Assembly (NCBI GenBank): GCA_022647765.1
Contig: JALCLH010000018.1
Span: 1 to 34,641, forward strand
Length of the DNA stretch: 34,641 nucleotides
From: Acidipropionibacterium sp.
Lineage (GTDB): Bacteria; Actinomycetota; Actinomycetes; Propionibacteriales; Propionibacteriaceae
Direction: 5' to 3'
Shown: positions 1 to 11,966 of the stretch, one piece after another
Numbering within the stretch: the first letter of the stretch is position 1
Layout: each line of letters opens with the position of its first letter
Made by a program: the position numbers and the translations under genes
Notes under the pieces: generated by a model
The model's database searches: none
The model's input: only the letters and a program-made list of their open reading frames with translations
Told to the model about the DNA's origin: nothing

Positions 1-8
1 AAATCAAC

Positions 9-26
9 GGAGGGGGCGACCCCTCC
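9..26. terminator. GC-rich hairpin at window edge
   Basis: A perfect 7-bp stem (GGAGGGG with CCCCTCC) closes a 4-base loop. No T-run follows, as is common in high-GC actinobacteria. It could end a gene that lies outside the window; its direction cannot be told from here. The bases from here to the hairpin repeat at 104 show no gene. Confidence 0.35.
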
Positions 27-103
27 GCGCTCCGCTGCCTCCCCGTTGCGCCGGTCCCTGAGAGCCGGTCTGGGGAGGCGCTGGCCACTCCGCGCTCATC
101 AAT

Positions 104-180
104 GGTCCCGATCACTCCCGATACGCCGAGTTTCTGCATCGCCTGTGCAGATTCACGGCGTTTCGGGAGTGATCGGGACC
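104..180. repeat. 77-bp hairpin repeat, family A copy 1
   Basis: The ends are perfect inverted copies (GGTCCCGATCACTCCCGA and its complement), and the pairing continues into ACGCCG/CGGCGT. Two other copies of exactly the same length occur at 13355-13431 and 31428-31504; the outer arm is conserved and the loop differs. All three are preceded by AT. It lies between the window edge and the thiC riboswitch. It behaves like a REP/palindromic-unit repeat and may also stop transcription. Confidence 0.85.
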
Positions 181-208
181 GCTTGCTCTTCACCGCGAGC
201 GGTGGTCT

Positions 209-2112
<1,904 letters not shown>

Positions 2113-2122
2113 GAAACGCCCC

Positions 2123-2806
2123 TCACACCACCGATTCGCGTCTCAGGTCGGCGTAGGTGACCTCGTGCTCGTCGAGCAGATCCGCGAAGGCCTCGTAGTC
2201 GTGGCCGGCCAGCCACTGCCGCTCGGCCTCGGTGATCGGCATCGCCACCAGCCAGTGCACGGTGAGGTCCTGGTCGACCTTCACCGCGCCCAGGTCGGTG
2301 GCGGTGAAGGGGTGGGCCCACATGATGTGGGGGGTGGTGGTCTCGGGATCGTAGAGGGAGACGACATCGCCGAAGACGATCCCGGGAGCCATCATCCAGT
2401 GATCCTGCAGCACCGCGAAGGCGCAGGATCCGACCACCTTGCCCATCACCTCGGAGCCGGGGACGCCGACCGCCATCAGCTCGGCCCGGATCTCCAGGCT
2501 CTCCCCCGAGGCCATCGGCAGGACATTGGGCTGGGTGTGCAGAGTGACCGTCGACCAGGTGGTCCAGCCCGGCGCCGGGGAGTTGCGGCAGGTGAGCACG
2601 TCCACCCGGGTGTCGCCGGCGGCGTCCACCATCCCCTCGACCTCGGGTTCGCCGCCGATCGCCTGGACCGCCGCCTTGACCACGGCGGCGCCGGTCGGCG
2701 GCAGGGCCTCGGGGGAGACGACGTCGTCGGGGAGATCCGCGGGATCCACCCGGCCGAGGCCCCCGGGAAGTCGTGCTGCATCGGAGATGTGATCGTCGTT
2801 GCTCAT
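2123..2806 (-). CDS. Suppressor-of-fused (SUFU) domain protein
   Basis: A soluble 227-residue protein with no signal peptide or membrane segment. From about residue 70 it matches the bacterial SUFU-like family: a GWTTWSTVTL strand, a RAELMAVG strand, and a C-terminal HWLVAMPITEAE segment close to the family's 'PI...E' motif. The domain is named after a Hedgehog-pathway regulator of animals, but its role in bacteria is largely unknown; some copies sit in immunity-protein settings. The first 60 residues are acidic and variable. It converges on thiC and is divergent from pepC. No partner gene suggests a function. Confidence 0.7.
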   Translation of the reverse strand: MSNDDHISDAARLPGGLGRVDPADLPDDVVSPEALPPTGAAVVKAAVQAIGGEPEVEGMVDAAGDTRVDVLTCRNSPAPGWTTWSTVTLHTQPNVLPMASGESLEIRAELMAVGVPGSEVMGKVVGSCAFAVLQDHWMMAPGIVFGDVVSLYDPETTTPHIMWAHPFTATDLGAVKVDQDLTVHWLVAMPITEAERQWLAGHDYEAFADLLDEHEVTYADLRRESVV

Positions 2807-2948
2807 TGCTCGATCCTATTCTGAGCCGGAAGTCGGCTTGAGCCGACCCGCGCGGAATCCTGCTCGGAATCCCGCTCCGCGCCGGCGACCCGTCCGGAAC
2901 CGCCGGGAGGTTTCGGGGTTCTGGGAGCGGTGAGATACAACAGAGGCC

Positions 2949-4304
2949 ATGACCACTCTCACGACTTCTCACTCATCCGCCGGGACCATCGGCCCCGAGC
3001 TGCTGGCCAAGGTCGCCGAGGCCGATCTCGATCCGAGCCTGAGGCTGGCCCTCAACGCCGTGACGCGCTCCGGCATCGACGAGTCCGCCCTGGACCGCGA
3101 CAAGGTCATCGCCACCCCGACCGTGGTCTCGAACCGCCTGGACAACTGGGCGGCCACCTCCCAGAAGAAGTCGGGACGCTGCTGGCTGTTCTCCTCCCTC
3201 AACCTGCTGCGCGCCACCGCGCGCAAGAATCTCGGCGTCAAGGACTTCGAGTTCTCCCAGAACTACGCGATGTTCTGGGACAAGTTCGAGCGGGCCAACT
3301 TCTTCCTCAACGACATCATCGCCACCGCCTCCGAGCCGCTGGACTCCCGCCTCGTCCAGTTCCTGCTGCGAGAGGTCGAGGGCGACGGCGGCCAGTGGGA
3401 CATGGCGGTCTCGGTGTACCAGAAGCACGGCGTCGTCCCGAAGCAGGCGATGCCCGAGACCCAGCCCTCCTCCAACACCCACCGGATGGACACCCAGCTG
3501 CAGACCCTGCTGCGGCGTCGCGCCCTTGATCTGCGCGAGCTGGCCACCTCCGGCGCCGGCGAGGAGGAGCTGTCGGCGGCCCGCGAGGGTGTGCTGGCCG
3601 ATGTCTGGCGGATCCTCGTCATCAGCCTCGGCAACCCGCCCTCCTCCTTCGAGTTCGGCTGGCGGGACGACGACGGCGGCTACCACACCGACGGCACCCT
3701 CACCCCTCTCGAGTTCTACGAGCGCCACGTCGGGATCGACCTGTCGGGCTATGTCTGCCTGGTCGACGATCCCCGTCGCGAGCACCCGAAGGGCCGCGCG
3801 CTGACCGTCGAGCACCTGGGCAATGTGGCCGGCGGGCGGGACATCCGCTACGTCAACGCCCCGATCGAGATCATGAAGAAGCTGGCCGCCGAGACCATCG
3901 AGAACGGCGATCCGGTGTGGTTCGGCGCCGACGTCTCCCCGCAGTCCGAGCGCGATTCGGGCCTGCTGGTCGGGGATCTGTACGACTACTCCGGACTGTT
4001 CGGCGTGGACCTGTCCACCAGCAAGGAGCAGCGCGTCATCTCCGGCGAGTCCGCGATGAACCACGCGATGCTGTTCACCGGGGTCGACATCGCAGACGGT
4101 GCGCCGCGCCGCTGGCGGGTGGAGAACTCCTGGGGCGACGCGCCCGGTGACAAGGGCTTCTTCACGATGGACGACGCCTGGTTCAGCGACTACGTGTTCG
4201 AGGTGGTGGTGCGGATCGACGCGCTGCCCGATGAGCTGAGGAGCGCCGTCACCGAGGAGCCGCTGGCCCTGCCGGCCTGGGACCCGATGGGCACCCTGGC
4301 CTGA
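2949..4304 (+). CDS. pepC: Aminopeptidase C (bleomycin hydrolase family)
   Basis: A C1B papain-like cysteine aminopeptidase that removes N-terminal residues from peptides in the cytoplasm. The catalytic set is visible: Gln72 and Cys78 in QKKSGRCWLFS, His372 in NHAMLFTG, and Asn393 in WRVENSWGD. At 451 residues it is the usual length, and the family forms hexameric barrels with the active sites inside. There is no signal peptide. The ATG lies about 8 bases after a TACAAC box (2936-2941) with only a weak Shine-Dalgarno, so a near-leaderless transcript is possible (inference). The gene downstream converges on it and ends 33 bp away in an IS/hairpin remnant. Confidence 0.95.
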   Translation: MTTLTTSHSSAGTIGPELLAKVAEADLDPSLRLALNAVTRSGIDESALDRDKVIATPTVVSNRLDNWAATSQKKSGRCWLFSSLNLLRATARKNLGVKDFEFSQNYAMFWDKFERANFFLNDIIATASEPLDSRLVQFLLREVEGDGGQWDMAVSVYQKHGVVPKQAMPETQPSSNTHRMDTQLQTLLRRRALDLRELATSGAGEEELSAAREGVLADVWRILVISLGNPPSSFEFGWRDDDGGYHTDGTLTPLEFYERHVGIDLSGYVCLVDDPRREHPKGRALTVEHLGNVAGGRDIRYVNAPIEIMKKLAAETIENGDPVWFGADVSPQSERDSGLLVGDLYDYSGLFGVDLSTSKEQRVISGESAMNHAMLFTGVDIADGAPRRWRVENSWGDAPGDKGFFTMDDAWFSDYVFEVVVRIDALPDELRSAVTEEPLALPAWDPMGTLA

Positions 4305-4324
4305 GTCTGGGTTGAGGCCGAGTC

Positions 4325-4360
4325 GAGTGGGGTGGTTCACAACCAGATTGACAGACAGGG
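4325..4360 (+). mobile_element. Remnant of an IS3 right end (~36 bp)
   Basis: This stretch matches the right end of the intact IS3-family element (about 18938-18973), including TGGTTCACAACCAGATTGAC and the outermost AGACA. None of the rest of the element is present. On its right it joins the inner part of a half hairpin repeat (4362-4391). It looks like a scar left after an IS inserted into the hairpin and was then mostly deleted together with the other half. Confidence 0.75.
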
Positions 4361-5059
4361 TCCGGGGCCTTCGGCGAGTGATTTGTTCACACCGTCCCAG
4401 GTCATCGCCCGGTAATGGGTGATCGCCGTGCCGCCGATGGCGCAGATGTAGACCGCCACGGTGACGATCCACTCCGAGTTCGGGGTCAGGGCTCCCCAAT
4501 CGATGACATTGAACAGCCACACCATCGCCACCGCGGCCGCGGCCGTCGCAAGGGTGCCGATGAGCACGGTGGCCGCTGCCCTCCGGGGGTTCCCGACCCA
4601 GTACCACCACGTCAGGGCGGGCAGCACTGCGAGTATCGCCAGCGCGCCGGCGATGGCGGCCACGAAGGCCGCCGCCCCGAAGAAGGACGCCGCGAAGACC
4701 GCCATCAGCAGGAACCAAGTCGCCACCGCCATCACCACGACCGCAGCGGCAGCCGCGATCCACGGATAGCGCAGCCGACTGTGATGGGACCAACGAGGGG
4801 ATCGATCGGGCAGGGTCCGCACCAGCAGAGCAATCGCCACGACGACGCCGAGAATCCCGACGCAGGTGGCCACCAAGGTCACCGTCTGCATCACGCTCAC
4901 CAGACGCCAGGAACAGGTTCCCGCATCGATACACCGCGGCGAATCCATCACGGCACTGAATCGCGACCCCACCAGAGCCCCGGCCACGATGACCAGGATG
5001 GAGACGGCCGCCAGGGCTGCGGCGCGGAGTCGATACGTTGACAGCGACGTCGTTGACAT
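4337..5059 (-). CDS. Polytopic membrane protein, 3' end rebuilt
   Basis: A 240-residue protein with about five hydrophobic segments: near residues 12-32, 55-80, 100-145 (two closely spaced) and 165-220 (two). An extracytoplasmic loop after the first segment has two cysteines (RCIDAGTC). I do not recognise the family. The last 15 residues (NKSLAEGPGPCLSIWL) are read from the half hairpin repeat and the IS end, and the stop codon lies in the IS inverted repeat, so the original C-terminus may be lost. The ATG is preceded by GGGGAGGGGACTCC. No operon partner; it faces away from pyrB across a repeat-rich gap. Confidence 0.7.
   Translation of the reverse strand: MSTTSLSTYRLRAAALAAVSILVIVAGALVGSRFSAVMDSPRCIDAGTCSWRLVSVMQTVTLVATCVGILGVVVAIALLVRTLPDRSPRWSHHSRLRYPWIAAAAAVVVMAVATWFLLMAVFAASFFGAAAFVAAIAGALAILAVLPALTWWYWVGNPRRAAATVLIGTLATAAAAVAMVWLFNVIDWGALTPNSEWIVTVAVYICAIGGTAITHYRAMTWDGVNKSLAEGPGPCLSIWL
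4362..4391. repeat. Half copy of hairpin repeat family B
   Basis: The sequence TCCGGggCCTTCGGCGAG and the following GTGATTTGTTCAC match the right half of the 78-bp family B hairpin at 5331-5408. The left half is missing and is replaced by the IS end. On the minus strand this half repeat encodes the last residues of the membrane protein gene at 4337-5059. Confidence 0.75.
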
Positions 5060-5205
5060 TGGAGTCCCCTCCCCGAAGGGCGTCGACTCCGACGCCGGGC
5101 ACCGTCGACGCTACTCGATATACCCCCGCAGCGGGCGGCTTTCGGGAAGGAGTCGGGGAAGCATCCGGGACCGCTTCAGCCCCCGGTCAGTACCGCTGAT
5201 CCGAT

Positions 5206-5276
5206 GGAACTCACTCCCGCCTCGCCGTCATCCAGCCCAGCCAGGGCTGCGGGACGGCGAGGCGGGAGTGAGTTCC
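5206..5276. repeat. 71-bp hairpin repeat, family D
   Basis: A near-perfect long inverted repeat: GGAACTCACTCCCGCCTCGC on the left and its complement on the right, with a pairing arm of about 24 bp and a short GC-rich loop that can also fold. It is preceded by ATG just like family A and shares the CACTCCCG core, so the two may be related. It lies 3' of pyrB and could act as a terminator. Confidence 0.8.
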
Positions 5277-5330
5277 TGCAGAAGATCACGTCTCCCAACC
5301 GATCTGTCGAAGCCCCTGCCGCCGTCTTAG

Positions 5331-5408
5331 GTGAACATTTCACTCGCGTAAGGCCCCGGATCGAAATCGAGATTTCGATCCGGAACCTTCGGCGAGTGAT
5401 TTGTTCAC
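5331..5408. repeat. 78-bp hairpin repeat, family B copy 1
   Basis: The outer arms are GTGAACATTTCACTCGCGTA and the near-complement ending GTTCAC. The centre is a perfect 13-bp stem (CCGGATCGAAATC) with a two-base loop, so almost the whole element can fold as one hairpin. A second copy of the same length lies inside cobB at 29064-29141, and a half copy at 4362-4391. This copy lies 21 bp past the pyrB stop and may also work as its terminator. Confidence 0.87.
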
Positions 5409-5429
5409 TCCGTCACGGTGCCGGGGCCC

Positions 5430-6476
5430 TCAGTCCCAGTCGAGAGTGGCGTTCCAGCGCTGGCTCTTGGTGGCCGCCTTCACGGCGTCCACCGAGCAGC
5501 CCATCGCCACCAGGAAGATCGCCATCCGGACCCGCAGGCCGTTGTCGGTCTGGTGAAAGATCGACAGCCCGGGCAGGTCGTCGACATCGGTGGACAGGTC
5601 GAAGGAGTCCAGCCGCGAGTCGCGCGGCAGCGGGTGCATGATGATGATGTCCTCGGACCCGGCCTCGCGCAGCATCCCCCGGTTGAGCAGATTGCCCGAG
5701 ACGTTGGCGCTGGTGAGCACCTCCTCGGTCATCCGCTCGCGCTGAACCCGGGTGGCGTAGACCGCGTCGGCGCCGGTCACCGCCTCGGTCGCCGAGTCGG
5801 CCTCGACGATGCGATGACCCCGCTCGACGACATAGCGCTCGATGTCGACCGGCAGTTCCAGACTGGGCGGGCTGAACAGCCGGAAGGTGATGTCTTTCGA
5901 CAGGGTCAGCAGCTTCATCAGGGAGTGCACGGTGCGCCCGTACTTGAGATCGCCCACGATGGCGATCGTGGCGCCGGAGACCGTCTTCCCGCGACGCTCC
6001 AGCTCCGTGCTGAGGGTGTACAGATCGAGCAGCGCCTGGCTGGGGTGCTCGCCGGTGCCGTCGCCGGCGTTGATCACCGGGACCACCGAGGCGCGGGCGA
6101 ACTCGGCCACCGAGCCCTCGTCGGGATGGCGCACGACCATGATGTCGGAGTAGCCGGAGACCACCCGCGAGGTGTCGTGGATCGACTCCCCCTTGGCCAT
6201 CGAGGAGAAGGTGAAGCCGGTCGTGGTGGTCACCTCCCCACCCAGCCGCAGGAAGGCCGACTCGAAGCTCAGCCGGGTACGGGTGGAGGGCTCGAAGAAC
6301 AGGCTGCCCAGCACGGCCCCATCCAGCACCGTGCATCGCACCCTGCCGGACGCGATCGGGTCGACCACCTCGGCCAGCTCGAAGATCTGGTCGAGCATCT
6401 GCGTGTCGAGCTGCTGAACGCTCAACAGGTGACGCCCGGCGCCGAAGGGCGGGAACTCATCGGGGGTCCGGGTCAT
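5430..6476 (-). CDS. pyrB: Aspartate carbamoyltransferase, catalytic chain
   Basis: Joins carbamoyl phosphate to aspartate, the first committed step of pyrimidine synthesis; cytoplasmic trimer. The carbamoyl-phosphate site FFEPSTRTRLSFE (residues 60-72) and GDGTGEHPSQALLD (138-151) are intact, as are HPLPR and the C-terminal QTDNGLRVRMAIFLV. At 348 residues it is slightly longer than the E. coli chain. The chosen ATG follows GAAGGAGC at a good distance; the frame stays open 41 codons further upstream, but that part is proline/arginine-rich and unlike the family. No pyrI or other pyr gene is adjacent, so this is a stand-alone copy downstream of groEL. Confidence 0.95.
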   Translation of the reverse strand: MTRTPDEFPPFGAGRHLLSVQQLDTQMLDQIFELAEVVDPIASGRVRCTVLDGAVLGSLFFEPSTRTRLSFESAFLRLGGEVTTTTGFTFSSMAKGESIHDTSRVVSGYSDIMVVRHPDEGSVAEFARASVVPVINAGDGTGEHPSQALLDLYTLSTELERRGKTVSGATIAIVGDLKYGRTVHSLMKLLTLSKDITFRLFSPPSLELPVDIERYVVERGHRIVEADSATEAVTGADAVYATRVQRERMTEEVLTSANVSGNLLNRGMLREAGSEDIIIMHPLPRDSRLDSFDLSTDVDDLPGLSIFHQTDNGLRVRMAIFLVAMGCSVDAVKAATKSQRWNATLDWD

Positions 6477-6624
6477 GACTGGCTGCTCCTTCGGCCGCCG
6501 AAGACTGCGCCGCCTGCTGTCTGGTGCGCTGTTTGGCGGGTGTGCTGGGGTTCGCCCGCAGCTTATCGCCCGGGGGACGCCGTCGTCCCGCAAGTCCACC
6601 AGAGACGCCGGGGACGCACATGAA

Positions 6625-6656
6625 GGAGGGGCGGCCCCGAATGGGACCGCCCCTCC
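6625..6656 (-). terminator. GC-rich hairpin upstream of pyrB
   Basis: A 10-bp perfect stem (GGAGGGGCGG with CCGCCCCTCC) around a 12-base loop, without a U-run. It lies in the 328-bp gap between groEL and pyrB, both on the minus strand. It could be a back-up terminator for groEL or an attenuator in the pyrB leader; the sequence does not decide. Confidence 0.5.
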
Positions 6657-6749
6657 AACTCGATCTCGAGTGGCCAGCGACGGGAAACCTCACCACCCGC
6701 CGAGCCATTGCCACGAGGTGGCCGGCGACGGAGACGCAACCCCCGCCGA

Positions 6750-6766
6750 GCCCCCGCTACGGGGGC
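6750..6766 (-). terminator. groEL terminator hairpin
   Basis: A perfect 6-bp GCCCCC/GGGGGC stem with a 5-base loop, about 40 bp beyond the groEL stop codon, in a C-rich run. Position and strength suggest it ends the groEL transcript. Confidence 0.5.
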
Positions 6767-6804
6767 CCGGGGGGAGCCGTCTCCCCCGCTTAGCACAGCT
6801 CAGA

Positions 6805-8652
<1,848 letters not shown>

Positions 8653-8658
8653 TCATTA

Positions 8659-8685
8659 TTAGCACTCGACCCAAGCGAGTGCAAA
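8659..8685 (-). promoter_or_regulatory. CIRCE element (HrcA operator) of groEL
   Basis: TTAGCACTC, a 9-base spacer and GAGTGCAAA form the classic CIRCE inverted repeat with one mismatch in the right arm (AAA for TAA). It lies 223 bp upstream of the groEL start. An extra GAGTGCCAA half-site at about 8643-8651 lies beside it. The HrcA repressor, not in this window, should release it on heat shock. Confidence 0.9.
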
Positions 8686-8876
8686 GGGTCGGGCGCATGT
8701 CGAGGCATCGGCGGGTGCGCGGGAGGTGCGCGAGATCGGAGCCGTGCCGGGGACGCGGCAGAATGTCCTTGTCGCAGTAGCGATGCCGGGACGCCCGGAT
8801 GGAGGCACCCTCTTCACAGCACGGACTCTTCACGGCACGAGATTCTCACAACACTAAGCGGCTGACAGGAGACGAG

Positions 8877-9941
8877 ATGGATGACGCCACCGCCCTGAGA
8901 AGCGCCGCCGCGCTCATCGACGCCGGTCAGGACGCCGCCGCGCTGCGCCACATCGGCCAGGTGCTCGGCCACGATCCCGCCAATCCGCTCGCCCGGCTGT
9001 ACGAGGTGATGGCCCTGGAGGGGGTCGACGCCGAGAAGGCCCGGACCCGCGCCGAGGCCCTGGTGGCGGGCCATCCGGAATGGGCCGAGGCCTGGGTGCA
9101 GCTCACCTTCATCCTGGCCCACCACGCCACCGCCTCCGAGGCCGCCGCGGCGGCCAGCCGCACCCTTCAGCTGGATCCGGACAACGTCCAGGTGCATCTG
9201 TCGATGTCGGACGCCCTGTTCAACGCTCACGAGTACCAGCCGAGTCTGGACGCCGTCGAGCGCGCCCTGGCGCTGGGGGTCCGGCTGTGGCAGGCGCAGG
9301 TCCGCAAGGGCTACTGCCTGTTCATGCTGGGCCATCAGGCCGAGGGGCTGGAGATCGTCCGCCGGGTGGTCGGCGAGCACCCCGACGAGCCGGAGGCGGT
9401 GAAGGCGCTGGCCGCCCTGGAGGCCGACTCCGGGAACCACCAGCGGGCCCTGGAGCTGGCGAACCGGGCGGCCGCGGAGGCGATGGGCCAGAAGGGCACC
9501 GCCGAGATGGTCCGGCGGATCCTCATCAGCTCCCTCAACCGGGTGGTGCTCACCTGGCTGGGATGCGGTCTGGTGCTCTCGATCATCTGGGCCCGGACCT
9601 GGCAGCTCGGCGCGGCAGCCGGCGCGGGGCTCGGCGTCGCGGTGGCGGGGCTGCTGCCCGGCGTCCTGATCGGCGGCCAGGTGCTCGCCTGGCCGAGGCT
9701 GTCGCGCGGCCAGACCCGCCGGAAGGTGATCAGCACGGTCTGTCACGACGCCGGGATGGCGGTGCTGATGGGGACGGGCGTGGTGCTCTACGCGCAGCCG
9801 CTCGTCACGACGATTCTGCGGCGTCTCGGCCATCGGGTCGACACCCCGACCGCGATCGCCGCCGGGGTGGTGGTGGTCGCGCTGGCCATCTCACTGGCAT
9901 TCAGCTGGTTGACCGGGCGCTCGGGAAATCGTCGCTCCTAG
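8877..9941 (+). CDS. TPR-repeat membrane protein
   Basis: A 354-residue protein. Residues 1-205 hold about five or six tetratricopeptide-like helical pairs (for example LIDAGQDAAALRHIGQVLGH, then AASRTLQLDPDNVQVHLSMS and LEADSGNHQRALELANRAA). Residues 225-350 hold about four hydrophobic segments in two pairs, so the TPR part probably faces the cytoplasm. The ATG is chosen because it follows CAGGAGACGAG. No enzymatic motif is seen; a scaffold role is the reasonable reading. The next gene, 110 bp downstream, encodes an AAA+ ATPase that also starts with a short TPR-like part, which suggests the two act together. Confidence 0.75.
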   Translation: MDDATALRSAAALIDAGQDAAALRHIGQVLGHDPANPLARLYEVMALEGVDAEKARTRAEALVAGHPEWAEAWVQLTFILAHHATASEAAAAASRTLQLDPDNVQVHLSMSDALFNAHEYQPSLDAVERALALGVRLWQAQVRKGYCLFMLGHQAEGLEIVRRVVGEHPDEPEAVKALAALEADSGNHQRALELANRAAAEAMGQKGTAEMVRRILISSLNRVVLTWLGCGLVLSIIWARTWQLGAAAGAGLGVAVAGLLPGVLIGGQVLAWPRLSRGQTRRKVISTVCHDAGMAVLMGTGVVLYAQPLVTTILRRLGHRVDTPTAIAAGVVVVALAISLAFSWLTGRSGNRRS

Positions 9942-10051
9942 CCGGGCGGCGGTGATCGAACCAGGCTTGATCAGGCGGACTTGCCCGGATCGGGACTGCT
10001 CGGCGGGCGGTACGCTCCCTGACAGGACAGCAGAGCCCATCAGGAGACGCC

Positions 10052-11425
10052 GTGAACCCACTCATCGAAAGCCTGCGCCGCGCTGTCGAGGCGGCTCCCG
10101 AGGACGTCCCGCTGCGCCTCCACCTGGCCGGGCTGCTGCTCGATGAGGGGGACGCCGCAGCTGCCATCGCCGAGTGCGGGCAGGCCCTGGTGACCGATCC
10201 CAACAGCGCCGAGGCGCGGGCCCTGATGGGCCGGGCGCTGGGCGGAACGGCGTCGCCGAGCCGGACCTCCCCAGCCCCGGGCGGGTCGGCGTCGTCCCCC
10301 TCCCAGGCCACCTCGGATCGGCCCGGGCCAGGCGAGACGACGTCCCCCGAACAGCCTGCGCCACAGCACCCCGCCGCCAAGCAACCCACCCAGCCTCCCC
10401 GCCCCACTCCCCCGGCGTCCTCCCGGCCGGAGCAGCCCGGCTCCCAGCACAAGGACTTCGACTGGGGAGCCGCCGAGGAGGAGGTCTCCGACCTGGTCGA
10501 GCCGATGTTCGTCGGCGACCGGCCGCCGGAGCTGGGAGCGGACTCCCTCGACGTCGAGAGGCCGTCCTTCGGGCTGGATCAGGTGGCCGGGATGAGCAGC
10601 GTCAAGGACCGCATCAACGCCTCCTTCCTGGCCCCGCTGCGCAATCCGGAGATGCGGCGTCTCTACGGCAAGAGCCTCAAGGGCGGCCTGCTGATGTACG
10701 GCCCGCCGGGCTGCGGCAAGACCTACATCGCCCGCGCGCTGGCCGGGGAGCTGGGCACCGGATTCCTGTCCATCTCGATCTCCGACGTGCTGGGGCCCTA
10801 TATCGGCCAGAGCGAGGACGCCGTCCATCAGCTCTTCCAGTTCGCCCGGCAGAATGCGCCGATGGTGGTCTTCCTGGACGAGGTCGACACGCTGGGGGGA
10901 CGCCGCTCGCAGTCCCACGGGTCGGCGGCGATGCGCTCGACCATCAACCAGCTGCTGGTGGAGCTGGACGGCGTCGACTCCCTCAACGACTCGATCTTCG
11001 TGCTCGGCGCGACCAACCAGCCCTGGGACATCGACCCGGCGCTGCGGCGTCCCGGACGCCTGGACCGCACCATCCTGGTGCTGCCTCCCGACGAGGAGGC
11101 GCGGGCCGGGATCTTCACCCTGCACCTGCGGTCCCGGCCGGTGGAGGCCATCGACGTGCGCGCCCTGGCCAGGCGGAGCGAGGGGTTCTCCAGCGCCGAC
11201 ATCGCTTATGCCTGTGACATGGCTGCCGAGCGGGCGCTGATGGACAGCGTGGCGTCGGGGAGCACCCGGATGATCGCGATGGCGGACCTCAACGCCGCCC
11301 TCAAGCAGGTTCAGCCGTCGATGACCTCATGGTTCGCCTCGGCGCGCAATATGCTCGAGTACGGGGCCGAGGACGGCACCCACGCTGATCTGCGCAGTTA
11401 TATGAAGTCGCACCACCTGATGTGA
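10052..11425 (+). CDS. AAA+ ATPase with TPR-like N-terminus
   Basis: 457 residues in three parts. Residues 1-70 are a TPR-like helical segment (LHLAGLLLDEGDAAAAIAEC). Residues 70-140 are a Pro/Ser-rich flexible linker. The rest is one AAA+ module of the FtsH/Cdc48/p97 class: Walker A GPPGCGKT at 217-224, Walker B VFLDEVD at about 273-279, and a second region of homology with GATNQPWDIDPALRRPGRLD including the arginine finger. No protease domain follows, so it is more like an unfoldase or remodeller. The GTG start follows CAGGAGACGCC. Substrate unknown; the preceding TPR membrane protein is the likely partner. Confidence 0.85.
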   Translation: MNPLIESLRRAVEAAPEDVPLRLHLAGLLLDEGDAAAAIAECGQALVTDPNSAEARALMGRALGGTASPSRTSPAPGGSASSPSQATSDRPGPGETTSPEQPAPQHPAAKQPTQPPRPTPPASSRPEQPGSQHKDFDWGAAEEEVSDLVEPMFVGDRPPELGADSLDVERPSFGLDQVAGMSSVKDRINASFLAPLRNPEMRRLYGKSLKGGLLMYGPPGCGKTYIARALAGELGTGFLSISISDVLGPYIGQSEDAVHQLFQFARQNAPMVVFLDEVDTLGGRRSQSHGSAAMRSTINQLLVELDGVDSLNDSIFVLGATNQPWDIDPALRRPGRLDRTILVLPPDEEARAGIFTLHLRSRPVEAIDVRALARRSEGFSSADIAYACDMAAERALMDSVASGSTRMIAMADLNAALKQVQPSMTSWFASARNMLEYGAEDGTHADLRSYMKSHHLM

Positions 11426-11562
11426 CGCCGATGTGAGGCGAGCGGGGACCATGCGGAGGGCTGTGCGGCGGGTTCCCGGTGCCGTCTCCCGCGCAGCCCG
11501 GCCCCGGCGTCCTACCTTGCCCTCCCCGGCGCCGCCTCCCCGTTCTTTCTGCCCTCCCCGGC

Positions 11563-11883
11563 TCAGCGCAGCCGGTCCGCGGAGCGGGCCTCGCGCCTCT
11601 CCTCGCGGACTCTTCGCAGCCGGTTGACCAGGGCCGGCGAGTGGCGCGCGGCATCCGGGTCGTCGAGCAGCACGTTGAGACGCTGGTGGTAGCGCGGGGA
11701 GGAGATCTCCAGCCGGTCGCGAATGAGGGTCTCCTTGTCGCCGGTCAGCCTGCCGTGCTGCCAGGCGTCCTCCAGATCGAGCAGAGCGGCGTCCTCGGGA
11801 GGCAGGGCGCGGGTGTCCTTCGCGGCGTCCCGGACCGGCTCGCCGCGCTCCTCGCCGGCGTCGTCGTTGGGAAGGTCGCTCAC
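11563..11883 (-). CDS. DUF3263 family protein
   Basis: A small 106-residue protein found across Actinobacteria. The diagnostic stretch is present from about residue 30: LLDLEDAW, GDKETLIRDRLEISSPRYHQ, then LNVLLDDPDAARHSPALVNR and an arginine-rich tail. The middle reads like a helix-turn-helix, so DNA binding is plausible, but the family has no established role. The GTG start has no clear Shine-Dalgarno; a TACACT box sits about 6 bp upstream on the same strand, which would fit a leaderless transcript. It is divergent from manA. Confidence 0.8.
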   Translation of the reverse strand: MSDLPNDDAGEERGEPVRDAAKDTRALPPEDAALLDLEDAWQHGRLTGDKETLIRDRLEISSPRYHQRLNVLLDDPDAARHSPALVNRLRRVREERREARSADRLR

Positions 11884-11966
11884 GGGAACCAGTGTATTGA
11901 CGTGTCATGATGGACAGGGGGCCGCGCACAACGATGTGCTCGGGAGCGAATGGATAAGGGGACACC

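Larger units (their letters stand above)
5060..5429. other. Repeat-rich gap without a gene
   Basis: About 370 bp between two minus-strand genes. It must hold the promoter of the membrane protein gene, near 5060-5150, and two separate hairpin repeats at 5206-5276 and 5331-5408. No convincing coding frame is present. Confidence 0.6.

Noticed and set aside
2973..5102. 709-codon minus-strand open frame opposite pepC
   Set aside because: It is the mirror of pepC codons and the membrane protein in another frame; composition is Gly/Val/Arg-rich without motifs.
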